A DNA stretch of 5,964 nt from contig JALZVI010000226.1 in the NCBI GenBank assembly GCA_023301015.1, forward strand, positions 1 to 5,964. Direction: 5' to 3'. This DNA is from Rickettsiales bacterium. GTDB taxonomy: Bacteria > Pseudomonadota > Alphaproteobacteria > Rickettsiales > 21-14-0-20-44-7. A program made the position numbers and the translations under genes. Below are positions 1 through 5,957 of this stretch, piece by piece. Positions within the stretch are counted from its first letter, which is position 1, and every line of letters begins with the position of its first letter. The notes beneath the pieces are model-generated. The model had not been told where the DNA came from and made no database searches. It saw only the letters and a program-made list of their open reading frames with translations.

Positions 1-1
1 A

Positions 2-352
2 GGTGACATGCTCGTGAAGGAGAATAATCCTCCCAAAGAAGGGCAGGACATCGACGCCATGATCTGTTGGTTCTCCAACACCAACCTCAACCCTCGTGGG
101 AAATTTATCATCCGCCACACCACGAAGGAAACGAAAGCGATCGTCAAAGAGATCAACTACAAAGTCGATATCAACACCCTTCGTAAAGAAGAAGACACCA
201 GTAGCTTCTCCTTGAATGAGATCGGCCGGATCTCTCTCCGCACAGCCTCGCCTCTCTTTTACGATTCTTACAACAAGAATCGCCAAACTGGCTCCTTTAT
301 TCTCATCGATCCTGGCACCAATGAAACGGTGGCTGCGGGGATGATCCTTTAA
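2..352 (+). CDS. cysN: Sulfate adenylyltransferase large subunit CysN, C-terminal part (5' truncated by window edge)
   Basis: CysN is the GTPase subunit of ATP sulfurylase. With CysD it makes adenosine 5'-phosphosulfate from ATP and sulfate in the cytoplasm. Only the last about 117 residues are here. The frame is open from base 2 and reads G-D-M-L-V, matching the R-G-D-(L/M)-L-V segment of the EF-Tu-like C-terminal beta-barrel, so the ATG at base 8 is internal and not a start. Further family marks are the K-V-D-I-N-T-L stretch, L-N-E-I-G-R-I, and N-R-Q-T-G-S-F-I-L-I-D near the end. The protein stops right after A-A-G-M-I-L. It therefore lacks both the C-terminal tail of E. coli CysN and the fused APS kinase domain of NodQ/CysNC proteins. 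The GTPase domain lies outside the window. The sugar gene rfbF starts 33 bases downstream with no terminator between, so co-transcription is possible. The sequence style resembles Bacteroidota/Verrucomicrobiota CysN, which is recall and not a search result. Confidence 0.92.
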   Translation, partial: GDMLVKENNPPKEGQDIDAMICWFSNTNLNPRGKFIIRHTTKETKAIVKEINYKVDINTLRKEEDTSSFSLNEIGRISLRTASPLFYDSYNKNRQTGSFILIDPGTNETVAAGMIL

Positions 353-385
353 AAATACGATACCCCCTCCAATCAAAATATTCCT

Positions 386-1162
386 ATGAAAGCAGTAATC
401 CTCGCCGGTGGACTCGGCACTAGACTCAGTGAAGAAACCACCCTGAAACCGAAGCCGATGGTAGAGATTGGGGGGAAGCCGATTCTTTGGCATATTCTTA
501 AAACCTATAGCGACCACGGCATTAATGAATTCATTATTTGCGCTGGATATAAGGGCTATGTGATTAAAGAATATTTCGCAAACTACTTCATCCACATGTC
601 CGATGTGACCTTCGACATGACAGGAAATACGATGGAGGTTCACCGTAAGAAAGCTGAACCGTGGAAGATTACAGTCGTCGATACCGGTGAATCTACCATG
701 ACTGGCGGCCGCCTTAAGAGAGTTGCGGAATTCCTCGATCCTGGTGAGCCATTTTGCTTCACCTATGGTGATGGAGTCGGTGACGTCGATATCACGGCTT
801 TGATTAAGTTTCATACTGAGCAGGGGCTTGATGCCACACTCACTGCAGTACAGCCGCCGGGACGTTATGGGGCTTTGGCGATTTCAGCGAGTGGCGCAGT
901 CGAGCAGTTCCAGGAGAAGCCAGAGGGCGACGGAGCATGGATCAACGGAGGTTTTTTTGTTCTGAATCCTTCCGTGATTGATCGGATCAAAGATGACGCC
1001 ATGGCTTGGGAACGGGAACCTCTCGAGGGGCTAGCGGCCGATAAACAACTTGCGGCCTTTAAGCATGCTGGTTTCTGGCGCCCCATGGACACCTTGCGTG
1101 ACAAAATTCAACTCGAAGAGATGTGGGAGTCTGGTAAGGCCCCATGGAAGACTTGGTCTTAG
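386..1162 (+). CDS. rfbF: Glucose-1-phosphate cytidylyltransferase
   Basis: This enzyme makes CDP-glucose and pyrophosphate from CTP and alpha-D-glucose 1-phosphate (EC 2.7.7.33), the entry step to CDP-linked 3,6-dideoxyhexoses. At 258 residues it has the usual length for the family (about 257). The nucleotidyltransferase signature L-A-G-G-L-G-T-R-L is at residues 6-14, followed by the K-P-K-P-M-V-E-I-G-G-K-P loop from residue 22, which holds the nucleotide-binding lysine. T-Y-G-D-G-V-G-D-V-D (126-135) supplies the metal-binding aspartate. E-K-P-E-G-D (177-182) and W-I-N-G-G-F-F-V (185-192) bind the sugar, and F-W-R-P-M-D-T-L-R-D-K (230-240) is a strong subfamily mark. The ATG at 386 begins directly at the first beta strand, so the start is secure, although no Shine-Dalgarno site precedes it. 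It is the first gene of the rfbF-G-H order seen in Salmonella and Yersinia. The next gene begins 52 bases after the stop. No anomaly is seen. Confidence 0.97.
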   Translation: MKAVILAGGLGTRLSEETTLKPKPMVEIGGKPILWHILKTYSDHGINEFIICAGYKGYVIKEYFANYFIHMSDVTFDMTGNTMEVHRKKAEPWKITVVDTGESTMTGGRLKRVAEFLDPGEPFCFTYGDGVGDVDITALIKFHTEQGLDATLTAVQPPGRYGALAISASGAVEQFQEKPEGDGAWINGGFFVLNPSVIDRIKDDAMAWEREPLEGLAADKQLAAFKHAGFWRPMDTLRDKIQLEEMWESGKAPWKTWS

Positions 1163-1214
1163 CAAAGATCGTTCGCTTCTTTGTAACTCTGGTTCCGCTA
1201 AAGGGCTCTGACTT

Positions 1215-2327
1215 ATGTTTAATAATTACTACAAGGGCCGTAAGGTTCTGGTCACGGGCCATACTGGGTTCAAAGGATCTTGGCTTTGTGAATGGCTTCT
1301 CTCTTTGGGCGCTGAGGTCACCGGCTTCGCGCTGGATCCCCAACCACACGAGGTGCTCTACGATCAACTCGGTTTGGGCGCTCGGCTCGCCGCGGACTAT
1401 CGTGGTGATTTAGCGGACCGGGAGCGGCTCGCCGCAATCGTGGCAGAAGTCCAACCTGAGGTGATCTTACACTTAGGAGCGCAACCCTTAGTTCGCCTCT
1501 CTTATGATATTCCGGTCGAGACCTTCGCGACGAATGTCATGGGGACGGCCCACCTCCTCGATGCGGTCCGCCGCTCGGATCATGCTTGTGCAGTGGTCTG
1601 TGTCACCACCGATAAGTGCTACGAGAATCGCGAGTGGCTCCATGCTTACCGTGAGGAAGATGCGATGGGAGGGCATGATCCTTACAGTGCGAGTAAAGGA
1701 GCGGCCGAGATTGTCATTTCGTCTTATCGCCGCTCCTTCTTCCCGCCCAGCGGGAAGGTCAAGGTCGCGAGCGCCCGAGCAGGAAACGTAATCGGAGGAG
1801 GGGACTGGGCTGCTGACCGCATCGTTCCTGATTGCGTCCGAGCTTTGAGAAATGGCGAGGCAATCCCGGTCCGTAATAAGATTGCGACTCGCCCATGGCA
1901 GCATGTTCTAGAGCCTCTTTCTGGGTATCTCTGGGTCGGTGCTGTCCTAGGCCAAAGCAACCTTCCGGGCGCTAAGGCGCGTGAGGAAGTCGCCTCTGGA
2001 TTTAACTTCGGGCCGGCGCTCACGAGTAATCGAACGGTTGCTGAATTGGTCCAAGAACTCATCGCCCATACCAGTGGTGAGTGGTCAGATGCCTCTGATC
2101 CTAACGCGCTCCATGAAGCTTCAAAACTGAACCTCGCCACTGATAAAGCATTCCATCTTCTGGAATGGAAGCCTGTCTGGTCCTTCGAGGAGACTCTTGA
2201 AAAAACGGCAGCGTGGTATCTCGTTGACGAACAGTCAAAAGACGTAACGGCTTTCACACAGTCACAGATCGAAGCCTACCAATCTCAAGCCGGACATCTC
2301 GGCATTACTTGGGCAACCCAGTCGTGA
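1215..2327 (+). CDS. rfbG: CDP-glucose 4,6-dehydratase
   Basis: This NAD+-dependent dehydratase converts CDP-D-glucose to CDP-4-dehydro-6-deoxy-D-glucose (EC 4.2.1.45). It is an extended short-chain dehydrogenase/reductase of 370 residues, close to the family's usual 355-370. The Rossmann motif G-H-T-G-F-K-G is at residues 15-21. H-L-G-A-Q-P-L-V-R-L-S-Y (86-97) is the typical 'HLAAQ' strand. T-T-D-K-C-Y (131-136) holds the active-site Thr-Asp pair, with Lys where dTDP-glucose dehydratases have Glu, a mark of the CDP-glucose subfamily. The Tyr-X3-Lys couple is Y157/K161 (P-Y-S-A-S-K). A-G-N-V-I-G-G-G-D-W (189-198) and R-P-W-Q-H-V-L-E-P (226-234) are further subfamily signatures. The ATG at 1215 puts the glycine motif at the expected distance from the N-terminus. 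No Shine-Dalgarno site is visible. It uses the CDP-glucose from the gene before it and supplies RfbH after it. All key residues seen are intact. Confidence 0.97.
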   Translation: MFNNYYKGRKVLVTGHTGFKGSWLCEWLLSLGAEVTGFALDPQPHEVLYDQLGLGARLAADYRGDLADRERLAAIVAEVQPEVILHLGAQPLVRLSYDIPVETFATNVMGTAHLLDAVRRSDHACAVVCVTTDKCYENREWLHAYREEDAMGGHDPYSASKGAAEIVISSYRRSFFPPSGKVKVASARAGNVIGGGDWAADRIVPDCVRALRNGEAIPVRNKIATRPWQHVLEPLSGYLWVGAVLGQSNLPGAKAREEVASGFNFGPALTSNRTVAELVQELIAHTSGEWSDASDPNALHEASKLNLATDKAFHLLEWKPVWSFEETLEKTAAWYLVDEQSKDVTAFTQSQIEAYQSQAGHLGITWATQS

Positions 2328-2375
2328 GATTCGGCGATACACTTTCACAAATTTAAATATTTTTTCTAAAACCAT
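2328..2375 (+). promoter_or_regulatory. AT-rich leader before rfbH
   Basis: This 48-base gap between rfbG and rfbH contains an almost pure A/T run from 2349 to 2371 just before the ATG at 2376. There is no Shine-Dalgarno site or clear hairpin. It could act as an unstructured, AU-rich translation-enhancing leader or hold a weak internal promoter. I cannot point to a convincing -35/-10 pair, so this notes composition rather than a proven site. Confidence 0.25.
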
Positions 2376-3908
2376 ATGACTCCTGTTGAATTAAAAGCTG
2401 AAATTCTTCGACTTACTCGAGAATTTTCCCGTCAGACTCACTCTGCAAACCGGCCTGGAAATGACCCAGATCATGCTCTTTTTACTCCGGGTGAGACCAC
2501 CGTGCCATATGCTGGACGCGTTTTCACCGAAGATGAGGTCGAGGCTGCCGTATCTAGCACTCTAGATTTCTGGCTGACGATGGGCAGTGAGGGAGAAGCG
2601 ATGCAAGAGGAACTCGCTCAGTTCATGGGAGTAAAGCATTGCCTCCTCGTTAATTCCGGATCGTCAGCCAATCTGGTCGCCCTAAGTGCTTTGACTACCC
2701 ATAAGCTTCCCGATCACAAAAGGATCAAGAAGGGGGATGAGATCATTACGGTAGCGGCAGGTTTCCCAACGACGGTCACACCCATTATCCAATGTGGTGC
2801 TGTTCCCGTGTTTATCGATGCCAAGACCTTAACCGGAAATGCTGATTGCTCACTCCTTGAAGATGCCTTCGTAGAGGGCAAGACGAAGGCCGTAATGATG
2901 GCGCATGCTTTGGGGAATCCCTTTGAGCTTCTGTTGGTAGTGGCATTTTGTCAAAAGCACGACCTTTGGCTCGTGGAGGACAACTGTGATGCCTTGGGAT
3001 GCACTTACTCTCTTCCTTTACAGAAGGCGGAAGAACTGGGCCTTCAGCATCTCATCAAATTGGCAGCGAAAGCAGATCGCGTTGAAGAGTTTCCGAAAGT
3101 TGAAAACGGAGTGCTCACGGCATACACGGGAACGTTCGGTGATATTTCTACCCAGTCATTTTATCCTCCGCATCACCTCACGATGGGAGAAGGTGGTTCC
3201 GTGAATATCATCCGCCGCGCGCCTTTGAAGACTTACGCTGAAAGCTTCCGTGATTGGGGGCGTGATTGCTGGTGTCCTTCGGGCGTCGATAATACTTGCT
3301 GCAAGCGTTTTCAATGGCAGCTCGGCGAACTTCCAGAAGGTTACGACCACAAGTATATTTATAGCCATATGGGCTTCAACGTGAAGCCGCTTGATCCACA
3401 GGCAGCGATCGGGCGCGTCCAGCTTCGTCGCCTCCCGGAATTTATTCAGGCTCGTAAGGACAACTGGCAACATCTCCGTCTGGGGCTCGCCTCGCTCGAT
3501 AAATACATCGACTTCGCTTTGCCCACTCATGCTACGGCCTGGAATGAGGACGGGAGCTTCGAGTGGGATGATACCGGATGTCGTTCTGAATGCTCATGGT
3601 TTGGTTTCAAAATCACAATTAAAGAAGATGCTCCGTTTACTCGCACCGAGTTGGCGTCTCACCTTGATGAAAAGAAGATCGGAAACCGGATGCTCTTTGG
3701 CGGCAACCTCGTAAGACAACCTGCCTTCGTGCAACTTCGTCATGACGATCCGGAGGCGATGAGGGTCGCCACCCCTCTTCCTGGAGCAGATCGCATCATG
3801 AATCAGACAATGTTCCTCGGAACTTATCCTGGACTGACGACCGAGATGATGGACTACATGGTCGAAGTTATTTGCGATTTTGCAGATAAGTCGTCTAAAT
3901 CTAGCTAG
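2376..3908 (+). CDS. rfbH: CDP-4-dehydro-6-deoxyglucose 3-dehydratase (E1, PLP and iron-sulfur), enlarged form
   Basis: RfbH (E1, DdhC) is a fold-type I aminotransferase relative that uses pyridoxamine phosphate and a [2Fe-2S] cluster to remove the C-3 hydroxyl of CDP-4-keto-6-deoxyglucose. Electrons come from a separate flavin/iron-sulfur reductase (RfbI/DdhD). L-V-N-S-G-S-S-A-N-L and A-A-G-F-P-T-T-V mark the cofactor-binding region. D205 in C-D-A-L-G sits where the cofactor-ring aspartate is expected. H266 in F-Y-P-P-H-H-L-T-M-G-E-G-G replaces the usual PLP lysine, which is diagnostic of this dehydratase. The iron-sulfur cysteines are C204, C298, C300 and C308. The order matches the known C-X57-C-X-C-X7-C motif, but the first gap here is 93 residues. 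The length is 510 residues against about 437 in Salmonella. The excess lies mainly in an insertion at about 213-247, another at about 386-405, and a longer N-terminus. The frame is continuous, so these are not frameshifts. The start follows an AT-rich 48-base leader without a Shine-Dalgarno site. Confidence 0.95.
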   Translation: MTPVELKAEILRLTREFSRQTHSANRPGNDPDHALFTPGETTVPYAGRVFTEDEVEAAVSSTLDFWLTMGSEGEAMQEELAQFMGVKHCLLVNSGSSANLVALSALTTHKLPDHKRIKKGDEIITVAAGFPTTVTPIIQCGAVPVFIDAKTLTGNADCSLLEDAFVEGKTKAVMMAHALGNPFELLLVVAFCQKHDLWLVEDNCDALGCTYSLPLQKAEELGLQHLIKLAAKADRVEEFPKVENGVLTAYTGTFGDISTQSFYPPHHLTMGEGGSVNIIRRAPLKTYAESFRDWGRDCWCPSGVDNTCCKRFQWQLGELPEGYDHKYIYSHMGFNVKPLDPQAAIGRVQLRRLPEFIQARKDNWQHLRLGLASLDKYIDFALPTHATAWNEDGSFEWDDTGCRSECSWFGFKITIKEDAPFTRTELASHLDEKKIGNRMLFGGNLVRQPAFVQLRHDDPEAMRVATPLPGADRIMNQTMFLGTYPGLTTEMMDYMVEVICDFADKSSKSS

Positions 3909-3932
3909 TTATAATTAGGGGTTCATAGGAAA

Positions 3933-4760
3933 ATGCGATTATTTGTAACGGGAGGAACTGGATTCATTGGTTCACACTTTTTAGATCATGCCCTCATTGA
4001 AGGTCATGAAATTGTGGCTTTACGACGTCCCACCTCGACTCAGCGATCCCCGGATTCACCTCGACTCAATTGGCATGAAGGACAGTTGGACAATGTCCCT
4101 GATGAACTACTAGAAACTTGCGATGCGCTTGTTCATTTCGCTGCTGAGGGCGTTTCGCCCCAGCCAACTGATTGGGGGAGAGCGTTTCAGGCGAATGTTC
4201 AGAGCAGTCTTAAGATAAGCGTTCAAGCTGAACAACTTGGGGTTGGGCATCTGATCGCATGTGGGTCGTGTTTCGAATATGGGTTAAGTGGGTCTCGGTA
4301 TAGTAAAATCCCTGTAGATGCTCCACTTGAGCCTGTGGGACCCTACGCTTCATCGAAAGCTTCTTTCTCATTAGCCTTTGAGGCTTTGGCTAGAACATCG
4401 GCGAGCTCGTTCTCGATCCTCAGGCCTTTTCACCTTTTCGGAGAGGGACAAGACGAGCGTAATTTTTGGCCATCCTTGAGGAAAGCTGCGGAATCTGGGG
4501 AGGATTTCGCAATGACTTCCGGAGAACAGATCCGTGATTTTATGCCAGTAAAAGAGGCGGCAAAGCAGTTTTTGAAGTGCCTTGAGCGTCCGCCAGTAGC
4601 TGGACAAGCTAACCTTTTGAATTTAGGCTCGGGAGAGCCAATTTCCCTTGCTGATTTCGCTTCCTACTGGTGGAGGCAATGGAATGCTCAGGGCGAATTA
4701 AAGCTGGGTGAGCTCCCATACCGCGACAGCGAGGTGATGCGATTTATCCCAGAACTCTAA
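3933..4760 (+). CDS. rfbS: SDR-family sugar-nucleotide 4-reductase, probable CDP-paratose synthase; short C-terminus
   Basis: The probable role is NADPH-dependent reduction of the C-4 ketone of CDP-3,6-dideoxy-4-keto-glucose to CDP-paratose (EC 1.1.1.342). It is an extended SDR protein of 275 residues. The dinucleotide motif G-G-T-G-F-I-G is at residues 7-13, the Ser-containing strand G-S-C-F-E-Y-G at 111-117 (S112), and the catalytic Tyr-X3-Lys at Y138/K142 (P-Y-A-S-S-K). T-S-G-E-Q-I-R-D-F (195-203) matches the T-S-G-x-Q-x-R-D-F of Salmonella RfbS. The protein ends at E-V-M-R-F-I-P-E-L (267-275). Relatives usually continue about 25-30 residues with a G-W-x-P segment, so the C-terminus looks trimmed. 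rfbE starts 7 bases later. The specific assignment rests on position between rfbH and the CDP-paratose epimerase gene. From sequence alone it could be an abequose-type (RfbJ) reductase or another 4-reductase. An AGGA lies only 2 bases before the ATG, and an AGGGG lies 11 bases before it. Confidence 0.72.
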   Translation: MRLFVTGGTGFIGSHFLDHALIEGHEIVALRRPTSTQRSPDSPRLNWHEGQLDNVPDELLETCDALVHFAAEGVSPQPTDWGRAFQANVQSSLKISVQAEQLGVGHLIACGSCFEYGLSGSRYSKIPVDAPLEPVGPYASSKASFSLAFEALARTSASSFSILRPFHLFGEGQDERNFWPSLRKAAESGEDFAMTSGEQIRDFMPVKEAAKQFLKCLERPPVAGQANLLNLGSGEPISLADFASYWWRQWNAQGELKLGELPYRDSEVMRFIPEL

Positions 4761-4767
4761 CAAGAAA

Positions 4768-5832
4768 ATGAATACACCTCAAAAATGTTTAATCACCGGC
4801 GGATGCGGATTCCTTGGATCAAATATGGCAGCCCACTATCTCGGCGAGGGATCAGAGGTTGTCGTGATTGATGCTCTCTTCCGGCACGGAGGCTCAGCCA
4901 ATTTAGCTTGGTTGGAGGGCCTAGCTGCCAAGGATCAATTTCACTTCGTGAAGGGGGATCTCGCGGATGGAAATATCGTAGATGGGGTCTTCGAAGAGCA
5001 CGGACCATTCGATTATATTTGTCACTTGGGCGGGCAGGTTGCGATGACGACTTCGCTTTCCGATCCTCGCCGTGATCTGCAGACAAACATTGTGGGGACC
5101 TTCAATATTTTAGAAGCCACTCGAAAGTATTCCCCTGATGCGCTCGTCGCATATAGCTCTACAAACAAGGTTTATGGAGATTTGGAAGATTTAGAATACC
5201 TAGAAACTGAAACGCGCTACAAAGTCCTTGGCTCCCCTGAAGGTTTCTCAGAAGATCTCCGCATGGACTTTGCTTCTCCGTATGGATGTTCAAAAGGGGG
5301 AGCTGATCAATATGTTCGGGACTGGAATCGTAATTATGGGCTTTCGACTGTTGTTTTTCGACATTCCTCAATTTACGGGGGACGACAGTTCTCCACCTTC
5401 GACCAAGGATGGATTGGATGGTTTTGCCAACAAGCTCTCGTCCAAGCCAAGTCTAGGCAAGCTGGCCTCCCACCTGAACCCTTCACGATTGCGGGGAGCG
5501 GCAAGCAGGTCCGCGATGTTTTACATGCAGAAGATTTGGTGCGGCTCTATTCCTCGGCCTATCAGTCGAAGGAGCGAATAGGTGGACAAATTTTTAATAT
5601 TGGCGGCGGATTGGCGAATAGTCTGAGCCTTCTAGAATTGTTCCAGTTGTTAGAGACGCTCACTGAGCAGCCTCCTCTGACATTCGAGAAAATCGCTCCC
5701 AGAGCTAGTGATCAAAAGGTCTTCGTAGCGGATATTACCAAAGCAAAATCTATTCTCGGTTGGGAACCTCAGGTTACAGCAAAGGATGGAATTAGGAGAA
5801 TGCTGGAGTGGGTTAAGGGAAGCAACGAGTGA
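4768..5832 (+). CDS. rfbE: CDP-paratose 2-epimerase (CDP-tyvelose forming)
   Basis: RfbE interconverts CDP-paratose and CDP-tyvelose by epimerising C-2 through a transient 2-keto intermediate with bound NAD+ (EC 5.1.3.10). At 354 residues it compares with about 338 in Salmonella Typhi. The motif G-G-C-G-F-L-G-S-N is at residues 11-19. H-L-G-G-Q-V-A-M-T-T-S, Y-S-S-T-N-K-V-Y-G-D-L-E (from 129) and the catalytic Tyr-X3-Lys couple Y172/K176 (P-Y-G-C-S-K-G) follow. F-R-H-S-S-I-Y-G-G-R-Q-F (from 197), D-Q-G-W-I-G-W-F-C-Q, and G-S-G-K-Q-V-R-D-V-L-H-A-E-D (243-256) are nearly identical to the Salmonella enzyme as I recall it, so the assignment is strong. Small insertions occur around the segment before P-F-T-I-A-G. 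Related epimerases (for example the Thermodesulfatator enzyme) also accept CDP-glucose, so substrate breadth is open. It follows the 4-reductase by 7 bases and is probably translated with it from one transcript. Confidence 0.93.
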   Translation: MNTPQKCLITGGCGFLGSNMAAHYLGEGSEVVVIDALFRHGGSANLAWLEGLAAKDQFHFVKGDLADGNIVDGVFEEHGPFDYICHLGGQVAMTTSLSDPRRDLQTNIVGTFNILEATRKYSPDALVAYSSTNKVYGDLEDLEYLETETRYKVLGSPEGFSEDLRMDFASPYGCSKGGADQYVRDWNRNYGLSTVVFRHSSIYGGRQFSTFDQGWIGWFCQQALVQAKSRQAGLPPEPFTIAGSGKQVRDVLHAEDLVRLYSSAYQSKERIGGQIFNIGGGLANSLSLLELFQLLETLTEQPPLTFEKIAPRASDQKVFVADITKAKSILGWEPQVTAKDGIRRMLEWVKGSNE

Positions 5833-5848
5833 CTACAAATTTAAGGGT

Positions 5849-5956
5849 ATGAAGAAAACAGTTCTTTTCCACTGTAACTATCTTTACGCAAATGTGGGGG
5901 TTCCCGGTGTTTACCAAACACTGTTAGCAGATCTCACCCACTCGATGGGTGGGTGA
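5849..5956 (+). CDS. Possible short or broken reading frame after rfbE (35 residues, unrecognised)
   Basis: An ATG 16 bases after the rfbE stop opens a frame beginning M-K-K-T-V-L-F-H-C-N-Y-L-Y and running 35 residues to a TGA at 5954-5956. The hydrophobic beta-strand-like start and close spacing look like the beginning of the next operon gene. I do not recognise the protein. An AAGGG run lies only 1 base before the ATG, too close for a normal ribosome-binding site. Just before the stop the DNA reads ATGGGTGGGTGAG, with GGGT present twice in tandem. With one copy the frame would stay open to the window edge (S-M-G-E-S-G). The frame may therefore be broken by a 4-base duplication, be a genuine micro-ORF, or be chance. 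Too little sequence remains to decide. Confidence 0.3.
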   Translation: MKKTVLFHCNYLYANVGVPGVYQTLLADLTHSMGG

Positions 5957-5957
5957 G
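5933..5957. repeat. GC-rich inverted repeat with two alternative pairings
   Basis: CTCACCCA (5933-5940) is the exact reverse complement of TGGGTGAG (5950-5957), leaving a 9-base loop. Because GGGT is duplicated, the same left arm can also pair with TGGGTGGG (5946-5953) around a 5-base CTCGA loop, with one G-T wobble. No T-run follows within the 7 remaining bases, so it cannot be called an intrinsic terminator. It overlaps the end of the short frame at 5849-5956. Confidence 0.5.

Noticed and set aside
1163..1183. Inverted repeat CAAAGA/TCTTTG right after the rfbF stop, as a possible terminator
   Set aside because: The stem is only 6 base pairs and mostly A/T, with a 9-base loop and no following T-run. 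It sits inside a tightly spaced operon and is probably chance.
1059..1367. Reverse-strand open frame across the rfbF-rfbG junction
   Set aside because: It overlaps two strongly supported forward genes, and its translation shows no recognisable motif.
1724..2257. Reverse-strand open frame of 177 codons inside rfbG
   Set aside because: It lies wholly within rfbG, whose conserved motifs run through the same bases. Its Ser/Arg-rich translation is typical of an antisense shadow frame.
3012..3116. The extra RfbH segment read as a frameshift, intron or mobile insertion
   Set aside because: The frame is continuous on both sides with conserved residues intact. There are no flanking direct repeats and no base-composition shift, so it is an in-frame protein insertion.
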